The position numbers and the translations under genes are program-made. From Heracleum sosnowskyi (Eukaryota > Streptophyta > Magnoliopsida > Apiales > Apiaceae), in the NCBI GenBank assembly GCA_030848705.1, contig CM061242.1:128846757-128910756 (forward strand): 64,000 nucleotides of DNA, read 5' to 3'. Below are positions 1 to 12,500 of this stretch, piece after piece; the first letter of the stretch is position 1, and each line of letters begins with the position of its first letter. A model generated the notes under the pieces. It did not search any database. It saw only the letters and a program-made list of their open reading frames with translations, and was not told the origin of the DNA.

Positions 1-290
1 AACAGGAAGGGGTTGGCTAAAATTATAGACAAGAGGTTTGTCCCATTTGAGTGCTCAATTTTTTACAAATTATGTAAAAAAAATTAATTTTGGTATGCCA
101 ACTAGATTTTTAGCTAAGGGTTTTAACCCATTGAAGATGCTGGTTGGCTAAATTTTTTGCTAAGAGGGATGGACCATTGGAGTGCATATTTTTTTACATA
201 ATCTTTATAATTCGTAATTATGACATGTTAATTTGAATTTTAGCTAAGGGGTTGCTCCCATCGGAGATGCTCTAAGTAAGCTGTACTAAC
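1..290. repeat. Degenerate MITE-like repeat (GCTAAGGG / GAGATGCT motifs)
   Basis: No gene is visible. The stretch repeats a short theme: GCTAA(G/A) runs, then a short C- or G-rich spacer and a CCATTGGAG or GAGATGCT box, at about 45-75, 105-180 and 235-275. Such motifs are common in the ends of plant MITEs. The left part may lie outside the window and no target duplication could be defined, so the family is not assigned. Confidence 0.35.
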
Positions 291-304
291 ACTCTCTCTT
301 AGAA

Positions 305-558
305 TATCGTAGCACACCATTATAAAAATACATATAATACATATATTTATCATATTTTTAATTAAATATAATTATAAACTTTAATTTAGTAGATCAAAAA
401 CGAAATCTTACAATTTTTTCCTTTAAAAAATCATTGAAAACTATGAAATATTTTAACATGATTATAACATAATCAAAACTTTACAAAATAATTCTACAGT
501 AGAACCAAATATAAAATCAAATTTTTTGCTCAAGTTTTAAGTGAGGAAGTATATTTTT

Positions 559-596
<38 letters not shown>

Positions 597-745
597 GAGA
601 ATCAAAAATTATATTTTGTGAAACAATAAATAACGATATTATAAAATAGAATTAGTGGTATTACGAGACTCAAATGGTTCAATCTAGAAGAATAACCGTA
701 CAATATTATAGAAATGACGAGTCCTTATTCCTTAAGTTATTATAT
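305..745 (+). repeat. Long-distance direct repeat, copy 1
   Basis: This AT-rich block matches 57560-57915 in the same orientation. Shared landmarks include ACATATAATACATATATT, the stretch around TTTCCTTTAAAAAATCATTG and the final AGAAATGACGAGTCCTTATT. Copy 1 has an extra AT microsatellite at about 563-591. Both copies stop matching at a Helitron-like terminus (747 here, 57921 there). It has no coding potential and may be a dispersed repeat or a relic of segmental duplication of the P450 locus. Confidence 0.7.
561..595. repeat. (AT)n microsatellite
   Basis: About fourteen AT dinucleotides lie inside the long-distance direct repeat and are missing from its partner at 57.7 kb, so the tract expanded or was lost after the copies separated. 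Confidence 0.9.
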
Positions 746-746
746 A

Positions 747-776
747 CTAACATAATAACCCGTGCGAGGCACGGGT
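747..776 (-). mobile_element. Helitron-like 3' terminus (minus strand)
   Basis: A GC-rich hairpin (CCCGTGC, three-base loop, GCACGGG at 759-775) is followed on the minus strand by about 8 bases and TTAG, a one-base variant of the Helitron CTRR end, then host T. It abuts the exact end of the 305-745 repeat, which supports an insertion boundary. The element would extend rightward. Its 5' end and any Rep/helicase gene were not found. Confidence 0.45.
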
Positions 777-3137
777 CATCTTCTAGCAATTCACATAAAT
801 TCATTTATTTTTGTGACTTAAAAAAATATATTTTGGTGTAATTATATATTTTTTGATCATACATATTTTATTATAATGTCACTATTTAAATTTATAAATA
901 ATTTGATTTAATCGTTCATATAAGCATAAAAAATAAGATGTTTCAGAACATATAAATATGTTGTATAAATAATAGTGTATAATACATATAGATCACTTCT
1001 TTGAATGTGTACGAATTTATGTAATATATAGAAATCATCTAGTAATTTAATCTTATAGTAACTCTCATTAAAATAACATGAAGTTCAAAAATAGGAGTGT
1101 TTTTCTTTTTCATTCTCTTTAGAGCTTTTTATTGCTTTTCATCCACATAAATCAAATTTGGAATGAAATTGTTTAATATTTTATCCCGGTATTTTTGTCC
1201 TACGTTCGTTCATTAAAGAATCTAGTAATTACATGAAAGGGAGGAATACAATTCTTTTCATTTCTTTCTCTTCCAAGGTATATATTCGACAATACAATCA
1301 CAATGTAAATGAGTTATACAAGGATGACACATTTTTTCGTATATTAGCTATAATTTTGACATCTCAAGAAACATATTATTTATCAATATAATGTTGATAA
1401 TCAGTTGAGATGTCATCATCAATATGTGCAAAATTAATTATTTATTTTAAATTTTCAATAATTTAAATGGCTTATAGTGTATAATGAAGTTGATCGAGCA
1501 TAATATATTATGTACGTGCATGCTATGCATTATCCTATATTCTAAAAAATAAGAACTCTTGTGAACTTGATTATACATTTTAACCCAAAATTTTTGTACA
1601 ATTTATTATCAACTTTTTAATATTTATTCCAACCGAAATTTCTATAAGTGTATTATCCAACATTATAATCGATGTACTTATAGATTGATTTTTATATTTT
1701 GTCCTATGATATAATATTTATGATCTTTTTTTTGAAGAAATTTTCAACTTGTATAAGATTTATTTAGTTTTCTTTTTTTGTACTATCTAATATTTTTAAG
1801 AATCTCATATTTCAATTATTTTAAACTCAAGACCAAATAAGTTTTTTCAAATGTGGTTATATTTATTCATTAATTCGATTGAGACTAATCAATCTTTTTC
1901 TTGAAGTAATTAACATATAAATTCATATTAATATTAACTAAATATGTTAATATAATTATAAATTTACTCACTTCTTTTATATATATGTATATGAGAAAAT
2001 ATCCACATTTGAGCACACTTGGCCCTGATCAATACCCAATCTTATTATTGTGGCCCTTAACACCCTCATAACATGTTAAACTGGATGTTGTATTTTGTTT
2101 AACGATGTTGCTTATTAAATAGTGTATCAAGTGTCAACTTTAATATGTACTAATTTTTTAGTGTAAGCAATAGCTCAGTGGGCCCATTGTCATGGAATGC
2201 AAGTAAGTCAGTTAGTCTTATATAACACTCTCAGAGTAAACTTCAAACAACAACGATGTGTGGGATCTAGAGTGAGTTTTAGTCTATATGAGATCTAGAG
2301 TGAGTTACTCTTTAGAGCGATGTGTGGATTAATTGATTGGATGATGTTAGTGGTTTAATTCATGGTACAAATAAATTTCGCTCATTTTTTCCATTGAATA
2401 AGAAAGTGATAATTTTTTTGTAAATTGATTGTATATATAATTGCGTACCATATTTTAAAATACAAATTTTTGAAAATAATGTGTATCACTAATTATTTTT
2501 ACTCAAAACTTAAATTAATAATAAAAAAAGGACAAAAAAGATGTTGGGTTTATGTAAACTGATTTTTAACTCAAAACTCAAAAAACTATGTAGCACAATG
2601 GTTAAGGAGGTTGAGTTGTTTAGAGAAGATTGCTGGTTCAATTCATCACTTAAGCAAAATTATCTCATTTTTTTAACATAAAATAAGAGAGTAACATATT
2701 CATGTAATTTTGTAACATAAAAGAGTATAATTGTATTTTCACAAAGAGTTTATTGGTTCAAAATACCCCTAAAATATGTCCTTGTTCTCCTATTATACAT
2801 AGAAGAGATAATTACAAAATATTACAGCTGTTCGGAAGGCGACTGAAAAATTAGAAAACACATAGAGTTTTTTATATTATCCTTCAGAAGTGGGCTCTAC
2901 TTAGATAGTTGCGCTTAAGATAGGTTGTTACATTATTAGATGTCTTTTGTCATCTGTTCTCGATATTTTCCCAGTGGCATATTCGGCCCTTTGTATTTAA
3001 ATTTTAAAGTCAAAATTTCAACTTTCGATAGAGTTTGTTGATATACTAGCAATCATTTTCGTCGGTCAGTTTTGATTTTATTTTTGAATGATTAATTATC
3101 GATTTTATTCTAATTTACGATTGTTTTTTATGGTAGA
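777..3137. other. AT-rich intergenic DNA without a recognisable gene
   Basis: No reading frame of note and no conserved domain is visible. The tract is mostly A/T with short homopolymers. The only structured item is a tRNA-like segment near 2585-2660, listed separately. The body of a minus-strand Helitron may occupy the left part. Confidence 0.6.
2585..2660 (+). repeat. tRNA-like (SINE-type) remnant
   Basis: TAGCACAATGGTTAAGG resembles a Pol III A box, and GGTTCAATTC about 30 bases downstream resembles a B box at tRNA-like spacing. The cloverleaf stems do not pair and there is no 3' acceptor complement, so this is not a functional tRNA. A decayed tRNA-derived SINE head is the likeliest reading. 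Confidence 0.3.
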
Positions 3138-3146
3138 AAATTTATT

Positions 3147-3571
3147 TGGATATTTCATTTGATACCATTGTACAATTGAATTTTTCATTTGGTACTACTC
3201 GAAGTTTTTGGCTTTCAAGTGGAGCCATCATACTTTTGGCTTCATCCACGTGATACCACTCCGTTAACCAAACGTTAGTCGGCCGTTACAAAATTATGAG
3301 ATTGTTCAAAATACCACTATGTTAATAAATTCGATGGATGATATTTTAGAATTGAAGCCGAAAGTAGAATGGTGCCACTTGGAAGTTGAAAAATTTAAGT
3401 GGTACCAAATGGACAATCTCATAATTTTGTAACGGCCGACTAACGTTTGTTTAAGGGAGTGGTATCATGTAGATGAAGCCAAAAGTATGATAACGACACT
3501 TGGAAGTCAAAAATTTTGTGTAGTACGAAATGGAAAAATCAATTGTACAATGGTATCAAATGGAATATCCC
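3147..3571. mobile_element. Foldback MITE (Mutator-like) in the CYP76-like promoter
   Basis: The two halves form a long imperfect inverted repeat. The left end reads GGATATTTCATTTGATACC and the right end is its near-complement, GGTATCAAATGGAATATCC. Internal arms also pair, for example TCGGCCGTTAC against GTAACGGCCGA. A 9-bp target duplication AAATTTATT flanks it (3138-3146 and 3572-3580), the size expected for Mutator-type elements. It encodes nothing. Its right edge lies only 84 bp before the ATG of the P450 gene, so it must contribute to or displace that gene's promoter. Confidence 0.85.
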
Positions 3572-3655
3572 AAATTTATTTATCCACTAGCTAGTAATAT
3601 AACCTTAGTATAAGAAGAGGTGAGATTTGAGGTGTTTGTTGAGCTAACAACAGAA

Positions 3656-5525
3656 ATGGAATACCTTGTCTTAGTAACATCCTCCTTATTTTTCTTGATT
3701 TCTGTACAATATCTTTTTGGTTTATATGCTAGGGCAAAGCTTCCACCAGGGCCAATAGGCCTGCCACTCTTTGGTAACCTCTTGCAAATTGGTCCAAAAC
3801 CGCACAAGTCACTTGCAAAACTAGCCAAACAATATGGCCCTCTGATTACTCTACAACTAGGCAGTGTCACAAATGTTGTGGTATCTTCAGCTGAAATGGC
3901 TAAAGAAATTTTTCTAAAACACGATGCTGATTTCTCCGGAAGGTCTGTTCCGGATGCTGTGGCTGGAGGACTACAAAACCATGATGTTGCAACGCCATGG
4001 ATATCTGCTGGTGATCAGTGGCGAACGTTACGGAAGGCGTTGAGCATTTACTTGACAAATCCGAAAAAACTAGACACGTTACAAGAGCTTAGGCTTAAAG
4101 TTGTGACACAAATGGTTGAGCATGTTAAGGAAATCAGTAAACGAGGAGAAGTTGTCGATATTGGAAAATTAGCCTTTACGACGGCTTTGAATCAGATGTC
4201 AAACACTTGTTTCTCAGTTGATGTGGCTGATTTTAGTTCGAATCAAGATGTGAATGGGTTTCATCATGCTGTCAATACTGTTATGGAGGTTGATGGGAAA
4301 ATGAACTTTGCTGACTATTTTCCTTGGATCAAAAGATTTGATCCTCAAGGCATAAGGAAAGATGCCAAGGCTGCTTATGGTTGGCTTGATCAACTTTGCG
4401 AAAAGTTCATCATTCAGCGGCTAAGGCATAGAGAGTCTAATCTTCCAGCTCATGGGGATCTCTTGGATTCATTTCTTGATTTTCGACAAGAAAATCCGGT
4501 CAATTTCGACGTAAAACAGATCAAGGTCCTTTTGATGGTATGTTTTCATCTCTTTCCAGTACCTCTAATATTGCATACTCGTCTTCAGAATTTTTTTGAA
4601 ACAAAAACTGTGCTATTTTTTTTTTAATTTAAGGAACATATGTTTTTAAAGACCTTATTTAACTTGACAGATGGTCAAAAACAAACGATTGTTATAACAA
4701 ACCGTCCCCATTTAACTTAGTTATAAGTTAAAAGATGTCTGTTTAGATCCAATTAATCAGGTCTTGAAGTCATCTACCATGTGCATTCTGATTTTCTGCT
4801 TACAGCCCTCAACCGATCTGTCAACATAGATCAAGTGCACAGTGTACATTTTTTTTAAAGATTGTGAATGGTTTCAATAAAGAAAAACTAATACCTGTAT
4901 ATTCATTTTTCAGGATTTGTTTATTGCTGGCACTGATACAAACTCAAGCACAATTGAATGGGCAATGACTGAGCTTATAATCCATTCGAATATCAGGCAG
5001 AAACTACGTGAAGAAATCAACGAAAAAATGAGAGAAAAAGCATGTCCAGAAGAAGCTGATATTCTTGAACTACCATACTTACAATCTGTTTTGAAAGAAA
5101 CAATGAGGCTTCACCTAGTAGTGCCTCTTCTTCTGCCCCACAAATCCGAGACCAATGTAAAACTCAAAGGCTATACGATTCCAAAGAACACTCGAGTAAT
5201 ATTCAATGTTTGGGCAATTGCTCGAGATTCTGATTCTTGGGAAAATCCTGATAAATTTACACCTGAAAGGTTCTTGAACTCAGAAATTGATTACAAAGGT
5301 CGACATTATAGTTTTCTACCTTTTGGTTCAGGACGTAGAATGTGCCCAGGGATTCGCTTGGCTGAGAGGGTTATGAGCTTGATGTTAATGTCACTTATAG
5401 CACATTTTGATTGGAAGCTTCCTGACAACATGTTGCCGGAGGAGTTGGACATGGATGATACTTTCGGTGTCACGTCCCAAAAGGCTATCCCGCTTCTTCT
5501 TGTGCCATCAACTATAGATGACTAG
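3656..5525 (+). CDS. Cytochrome P450, CYP76-like (two exons)
   Basis: The coding sequence joins 3656-4537 and 4914-5525 (GT-AG intron 4538-4913, phase 0), giving 497 residues, normal for a plant microsomal P450. It would be a heme-thiolate monooxygenase of the endoplasmic reticulum using NADPH-P450 reductase. Visible in order: N-terminal hydrophobic anchor; LPPGPIGLP hinge; C-helix WRTLR; I-helix AGTDT at residues 299-303 (D302, T303); K-helix KETMR with E356 and R359; PERF; heme loop FGSGRRMCPG with ligand C438. The C-terminal DDTFGVTSQKA segment and the I-helix context resemble CYP76, a family acting on monoterpenoids and other specialised metabolites; the substrate cannot be read from sequence. 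Oddity: after EXXR the usual LHPP is LHLV, also without proline in the related fragments. I chose the ATG at 3656 because it directly precedes the anchor; the frame extends upstream without another ATG. Confidence 0.9.
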
Positions 5526-6164
5526 CAACGCTAAAAGTAATTTTCAATGAAACCCATCATATTCATCGCCGTACTAAGAAATGTAGGATTTTCCTTCCAA
5601 CGAGTTAACATCTGCACAGAAAGTAAGGTCTTGAAAGAGTTAATATTGGGTCTGTTTGTCTATCATTTTTAAGTTCACCTTATGTCTTATAAATTAATAA
5701 AAATTTATGAGGGGTGTTTATGTATAATTTATTGAGGACTGTTTGTATACTCAACTTATAAATAAGTTAGAATGCTAACCGACTACCTTTTCCCTAATTT
5801 ATTGATTTATTATTTGATTTGTTTTGTTTTTTTAATACTTTGTATTATCATATTAGTGTTTTTAAATGTTTGTTTAAGTTATAATGCATGTATCGAGATT
5901 ATTGTATTAAATATTTATTTTTTTTAAAATTAATTTCGCAAACACTTCACTAACTTAATTATAAAATTTATCCAAAAACTTAAATAATTTATAAAATTCA
6001 TTTAATTATCATTCATATGACATTTATTTATTTTAAAATAAAAATTATATTATTTAAAATATCTCAAACACGCCCATAATATTATAAACAAGACAACGAC
6101 TTCATCTTTCTAGATTATGATCAAGAGATCACCCTCATCATGTAACTATATGAAATTAAAAGAA

Positions 6165-6214
6165 TTTCTCCTAAGTTCTACATATTTCAAAAATTCCACC
6201 ACAATCATCAATCA

Positions 6215-6244
<30 letters not shown>
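6165..6244 (+). repeat. Inverted-repeat partner of 19394-19460
   Basis: ATTCCACCACAATCATCAAT followed by CAATTAATATATAT is present here. Its reverse complement, including the AT tract, occurs immediately right of the Gypsy element at 19394-19460. About 50 bases match almost perfectly apart from microsatellite length. Origin unknown; possibly ends of two copies of one small element. Confidence 0.7.
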
Positions 6245-6245
<1 letters not shown>

Positions 6246-6359
6246 GTTGGGTTCAGTAGAGATTAACAATTATATGGAGATATTAACTAGATTTAAATAA
6301 CAGTTATGCACTATCTTAATTACAAATAATAATACAGTGTATCTTTTTTTAAAAAACTA

Positions 6360-6509
6360 TAATGCACTACATCTTAAATAATAGTGGATTCGAACTTGGG
6401 TCTATACAATAATTTGCACCTCCTCTTACCACCACACCACTCAATTATATGTGATGTAAATTACACACATCATATGTGTGTGTCGCACACGTGAGTAAAT
6501 AAATATTTG

Positions 6510-6559
<50 letters not shown>

Positions 6560-7200
6560 CTATTTTATTATAGACCAATAAAAACAATGATTCATGAGAC
6601 ATTTAATCTAATCTAAATTGGTAAGATATTTTATTTAATTTAAAATATCTAAATTTCCCTTGTGTTTACTCTTTTTTCTAAAAAAAATTGTTAATGAATG
6701 GAATCGAACTTGGGTTTATGCACTAATTTGCTAATTTTCCTTACATAGCACTACTCAGCCATACATGTTCTATATCAAACACATTATATGTATATGTGTG
6801 TGTCGCGTGAGTAGAGAAGTATTTGGTATCTATTATTATATCGATTAACATAATCTTATAATTGGTGAGATAATTTAACTATGAGATATTTTGTGCATGA
6901 TTTGAACTGACTAACTTGCCCTTGTGTTTATTATTTATTATAAAAAGTTGTTTGTAGAAATTGAACTTGAGTTTATTTATTAACTGAAATATCTTTATAT
7001 CACTAGACTATAAAATCACAGATTTTTAGAACTTCACGCGAAATATGTGAGTGTCATCTGATAGAAGACATTTTATTTAACTTCAAAATATATAAAAATA
7101 ATTATGTAGCTAAATTGAACTTAGGTTATATCTTTAATTTGTACATTTTTATACCACTAAGCACAAAAACACATATGTTGTGAATCATACACATATATGT
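6360..7200 (-). repeat. Diverged repeat units with B-box-like core
   Basis: Four degraded units begin near 6370, 6703, 6960 and 7114 with the theme (T)CGAACTTGGGTxTAT, followed by an AT-rich part with TATGTGTGTGTCGC. On the minus strand the theme reads ACCCAAGTTCGAATCC, close to a Pol III B box, and an A-box-like GTGGTGTGGTGGTAAGAGG precedes it in the first unit. I read this as old tRNA-derived SINE copies or a repeat amplified inside another element. Confidence 0.35.
6512..6555. repeat. (ATT)n triplet microsatellite
   Basis: About fourteen tandem ATT/TTA triplets in non-coding DNA. Confidence 0.9.
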
Positions 7201-7711
7201 GCAGGGGCGAACCTACATTTGTAAAACTTATATGAAAAAAATTAGTTGAAAAAATATAAAAGGTACTCTATATAATATTTTTAGTTATACACAATATAAA
7301 AGGTACTCTATATAATATTTTTAGTATTTTATCTAACGGTTCTCATTGATTTTATTGGAAATATCTAACGGCTGTGGAATGAGTGAACAAACCACGGGGG
7401 ACCAAACGTAAAATCGTGCATGTTAATGTATCATTCGCTCAATGAGCTAAATTAGTAAAATCGTGCATGTTAATGTCTTGTATGTAAGATAATCATATTT
7501 TGACATAGATCTTACACATAACAAATATCATAAGTATCGAATTTACTTATTTCTTAACTCAAAAACACCTCAACCAAGGATACTTTTCAACGCTAACTAT
7601 CTCACTACGGAGATCAAGTCCAGCTTTTGTACCCACAATGAGACGTCTGTCAAACGATCTATAAATTATCATAAACATCGAACTACTTAGAAGTTAAAAC
7701 AATTATGCTAG

Positions 7712-7747
7712 ATAGTGACCCGTGCCTTGCACGGGTTTTCATGCTAG
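7712..7747 (+). mobile_element. Helitron-like 3' terminus (plus strand)
   Basis: A hairpin ACCCGTGC-CTT-GCACGGGT is followed by TTTCATG and CTAG (7744-7747) and then T, the classic Helitron 3' end (subterminal hairpin, CTRR, insertion before T). The hairpin closely resembles the one at 758-776 in the opposite orientation, so both probably belong to one family. No 5' TC end or Rep/helicase gene could be placed. Confidence 0.55.
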
Positions 7748-8987
7748 TTAATATAAAACAACAAAACCTATACAAAACTATAATATTCTTAAAGTTCAAT
7801 CTTGCAACACTTAATATTATATACAATGCAAAACATTTATAGTGTACAAACACACTTTGCACTACACTGAAAAAATACATAATAAATATCAGGTGTTTGT
7901 ATATTTTTTTTCTCATAATTCACGTCACATTCTTACATTTTTAATGTATTTAGAAAAAATTATACAGAAACATAAATTCAAGGAGAACATATAAAATAAT
8001 TTTTGACAAATTCATTTATTTGAAACTTTGTATTAGTATTATTTCACTCCATACTATACTAAAATAAGAAAATCATAAAATAAAAAAAATCAAAATATCC
8101 GGTCTATAACATATCGTCCTAATCTAATTTGGACATCTATGTACAACAATTTTATAAATTGAAAATGTTTGATTAATTAAAAATATTTGTGCAAAATTTT
8201 CTTCTCTTTTCCTAATCAAAAAATGCAGGAATATTGTTATGCAATTAAATTTATCAGAGAAATGAAAATATGATTGTATTTTTTAGTTCTATTTTTTTAA
8301 AATTTCTATTTTTCTATTTTAATTTTCAAATTATGTGATGCATAAATTTATTTTGGTTAGCTCTCTTCTGTTGTGTATTGTTGTTATAATATAATTTATT
8401 ACAATTTTATTGAATATAAAATTATAGATAATTAAATTGGTAAATTGCAGCACAATATGCATAAGAGAATATTGAATAAGTTTATATGATGCATAACGTA
8501 CATAATGTACAGGACAAAATATTTTAAATGTAAATTTAATTCATAAAAAGTTCAAAACATAATACATGTCGTGCACTACATATTACAAAAAATTATTGTT
8601 ATTTTCCTATTACAAAAGAAATATTAAAATTATTTTTATATAATGCATAACATGCGTACTGCATAGAATAAAAAATGTGGATGTAAAATTTATTCATAAA
8701 AAAATGCAGAACCTAGTATATAAAGTAAATTACATATTAGAAAAAATTAATTAAAAATTTATTTTTCTGTTATACATAGGATAATGCAAAAGAGATAATA
8801 TACCCATTTTTACATACTTCACCACCAAAGTTACATATCTTTTATGTATTTAAATAATTAAAATGAAAAGCATTGTTTAATGTTGTTGAGAATGAAAAGT
8901 AAGTTTTAAATTGTTAAGTGTTAATTAAAATTAAAATTTGTAACTGTCCCCTTAATACACAAACCTGATCTTAAAATACTAGGTATA

Positions 8988-9491
8988 TGATATGGTCAGA
9001 AAAGTAATTATAGAAATATAATTGACAAGTCAATGGAAAGGCCGATATTTAAGGCCCGACACCATAATTATTCATTAATTTCGTAATTAATGAATAGGGA
9101 AAATACACAGCTCATGAAAAGAGTCCAAATTATGGCAAATTGGTCAAAGAAGGAACCAGAATCCCAATTAAAGGCAATTAATGAGTCATAGCCTTTATCG
9201 ACAAGGAAACGAATTCTCCAGCAAGCAATACAATGCTTATCCAATATCAAAAATGAGACTTATTCGCTAAGACCCCTAAACATACCATAAATACTAGGCT
9301 CCAGACGCCTATATAAGGTCTCTGATCCTACAATCAGAACTACGTCTTTGGCTTGATTCTCAACATTAATTGAGATACGTAGGCATCTTGTGAGGACCGA
9401 TTTAGTCTCGAAACACAAGTGCAGCCATTAAAGCTCGAAACTCATTAAACCTTAGCATTAAATACACAAGTACATTTTTTAATCCATAACA
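8988..9491 (+). repeat. Gypsy 5' LTR
   Basis: Begins TGATATGGTCAG and ends TCCATAACA. It pairs with 18851-19355. A TATA box (CTATATAAGG, 9309-9318) lies about 170 bp before the end, giving a conventional U3-R-U5 layout. Confidence 0.95.
9309..9318 (+). promoter_or_regulatory. TATA box in Gypsy 5' LTR
   Basis: CTATATAAGG is conserved in the 3' LTR at 19173-19182. Its position suits genomic RNA starting at about 9340-9350. Confidence 0.65.
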
Positions 9492-9493
9492 TT

Positions 9494-9509
9494 TGGCACC
9501 GTCTGTGGG
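9494..9509 (+). other. Gypsy primer-binding site
   Basis: TGGCACCGTCTGTGGG starts two bases after the 5' LTR and has the TGG start expected of a site complementary to a tRNA 3' end. The exact tRNA was not established. Confidence 0.7.
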
Positions 9510-9524
9510 AAGACAACATCAACC

Positions 9525-12500
9525 ATGGCAAACACACGAAGAACAACTCGCGATACTCCAGTTTCTGAGGATCTTCCTATCACCTCTGAGGCTGATACTC
9601 ACGGAAATCAACCACCGCCAACTACTGGCACTGAAGGGGCGAATATCCCCACCAATACTCAAGGACCAAAGGTCCCAATATCGGCTGAAGGGACGAATCC
9701 CCTGCAGATGGTCATTCATGGATCTAATCCACAAGAGGCCGTTCATCAACAGTCAATTACGACCTCCCCGCTGCTCATGAGCGCATCACGTAGTCTTCAA
9801 CTTCACACCACAGATCTCCCTCAATATTCTACTCAAACTCTCGGCATGCCAACATATGGTATGCCACCTCGACCCCCGGCGGGCAGCAGTGGGACTAATC
9901 CAATTTACCATGAGGCATATGTGCCCCCTTACATCCAAGGTCTGGGACCCCAAACTAGGCGAGTCCCTTTTCAAGATTACTCAGGTCCTTATACTGAGGA
10001 GGAGAATTACTCAACAAGAGATGAGAGGGATGTTGCCCCAAGAAGGAGACGTTCTTCCCAAACTAATAGGGAACAACCCCAAACCACTAAGGAAAAACTT
10101 GCGTCCATCGAAGCCGAGGCTGTAAGGCTCAAGAGACTATTGGCCGAAGAGGAAGCAAGAACTCAACGAGTCCCTGTGATTAACTTGGACCCAACACCAA
10201 GAAGAACTAGGAGGGCTGAGGCCCCAAGGGGAGATCCTAATGTTCTATTGCCCCTAGGAGATCCTGATGATCGAACACCACCTTTCACTCAAGACATCAT
10301 GAAAGCCAGCATCTCTAGAAAATTCAAGATGCCAACGATCAAGGCTTATGATGGAACGGGAGATCCCGCAAATCATGTAAGAACCTTCTCCAATGCACTG
10401 CTGTTGCAGCCAACCAACGATGCGGTCAAGTGCAGGGCATTTCCGCAAACCTTGGCAGACATGGCCCAACGTTGGTATAGCCGTCTTCCTCCCAACTCTA
10501 TTGGGTCCTTCAAGGAACTAAGCAAGGCTTTCATCAATCAATTCATTAGTGGAAGAGTGCATGAGAAAAGCTCTGCCTCACTCATGGCAATTCAGCAAGG
10601 AAAAAACGAAGCCCTAAGGGACTATATCAATCGATTCACCCTGGAGGCTTTGAAGGTCCCGGACTTATAGGACAGAGTGGCTATGATAGTCCTGCAACAA
10701 GGAACTACTGATGACCACTTTAAGAGGTCGTTAGCTAAACATCCACCCGAGAGCATGCTAAAGCTCCAAGATAGGGCCGGAAAGTATATCAAGGCTGAAG
10801 AAAGCATGAGAAAGTATGAACCCCCTGCTAGTGGTAATGGGAACTCAAAGAAAAGGAAGGAAACGCAAGAATATGATGTCAAGGAAAAGTTTCCTAGAAC
10901 GTCAAAGGACTCTGATTCTCCACCAAAGAGAAGCAATTTTGGGCCAAAGTTTACAGAATATGCAAGATTGAATACTCCCAGGAGTCAAATTCTGATGTAG
11001 ATAGCCAAGGAAGAAGATCTCAAATGGCCAAAGCCAATGAGGGCTGACTTGTCCAAGCGGAACCAAAATCAATTTTGTCGGTTCCACAAAGAAGTTGGTC
11101 ACGACACCGACGATTGTAGGCAACTCAAAGATGAGATTGAGTTTCTGATACGAAGAGGAAAACTCAGAAAATTTACCAAGGATGGTAATCAAGGAAGTTA
11201 GAGGGGGAACTATGAAAGGAAGGATTATGACAGAAGGGACAACGACCAGGATCGCAACCCTAAGCCCCGAGGGCCAGTCATCAATATGATATTTGGAGGA
11301 CCAACTGCTGCTGGGTCCTCCCGAAACTCAAGAAAGGCTTATGCTCGAGAAAAACTGACTGTGGTCGGAGAAGCACCAAAGCGTGCCAAAATAGAGGTGT
11401 CAATAGGTTTTGACGATTCTGACTTGGAAGGGGTGAAGTTCCCCCACGATGATCCTCTTGTCATAGTACCTGTGATAGGCAACTCCGAAACAAAGAGAGT
11501 CCTGGTCGACAATGGAGCTTCAGTGGATATCTTGTTCCACGATGCTTTTATCAAAATGGGTTACACTGATTCTCAGTTGACGCCCTCGAATATGCCCATA
11601 TATGGGTACAATGGAGTGGAATCAAAGGTGGAAGGCACTATCCAACTCCCAATGACCATGGGGCAAGGGTCGAATACGTCTACTCAGATGTTGAACTTCA
11701 TAGTTATAAAGGCAAATTCGACCTACAATGCAATCCTAGGAAGGACTGGTCTTCATGCGTTCAAGGCTGTTGCCTCATCCTATCATCTGAAACTCAAATT
11801 CCCCACGAGGAATGGGATTGGTGAAGAACGGGGAGACCAAAAGATGGCTAAAAGCTATTATGTAGCCGCGTTGAGGCCTGATGGAATTGGGGGGCAGGTT
11901 CTCCCAATTGAAGACATGGATATCAGTGACAATGAGGACCGAAGAGGGAAACCAACTGAGGATTTAATCCCAATTCCCTTAGTCCCTGGTGAACCGGAGA
12001 AAGTGACATATGTTGAAGCACTACTACCTGAGCCATTGAAAAGCAAACTCATATCTTTTCTTCAAGAGAATAATGACGTTTTCGCTTGGACATCGGCTGA
12101 CATGCCAGAGATTGATCCCCAATTGATAACTCATAAGTTGAATGGGGATCCTGAAAGAAAGACGGTGAAACAAAAGAAGAGAAGTTTTGCTCCAGAGAGG
12201 CTTGAAGCCATAAAACAAGAAGTTGAAAAGCTTTTGGAAGCCGGTTTCATTGAAGAAATACAATTCCCGGAATGGTTGGCTAACCCCGTGATGGTCAAAA
12301 AGGCCAATGGAAAATGGAGGATGTGTGTGGACTTCACTGACTTGAATGATGCATGTCCTAAGGATTGTTTTCCCTTACCGAGGATTGATGCATTAATAGA
12401 TGCTACGGCTGGACACGAGATGCTCAGCTTCATGGATGGCTTCAGTGGATAAAACCAAATTAAAATGCACAAGGATGACATCTCCAAGGTATCATTCATC

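Larger units (their letters stand above)
5526..8987. other. Intergenic region with simple and dispersed repeats
   Basis: No gene is visible. The 3' flank of the P450 gene is followed by an AT microsatellite (about 6218-6244), an ATT/TTA triplet tract (about 6512-6555), diverged repeat units at 6360-7200, a Helitron-like end at 7712-7747, and AT-rich filler. Short reading frames here have biased composition and no recognisable domain. Confidence 0.6.

Noticed and set aside
2585..2660. Possible tRNA gene
   Set aside because: A- and B-box-like words are present, but no cloverleaf stems pair, so it is kept only as a SINE-like remnant.
9786..10936. Several minus-strand frames of 60-105 codons under gag
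   Set aside because: They lie opposite the Gypsy gag frame, have no recognisable domain, and are explained as shadows of it.
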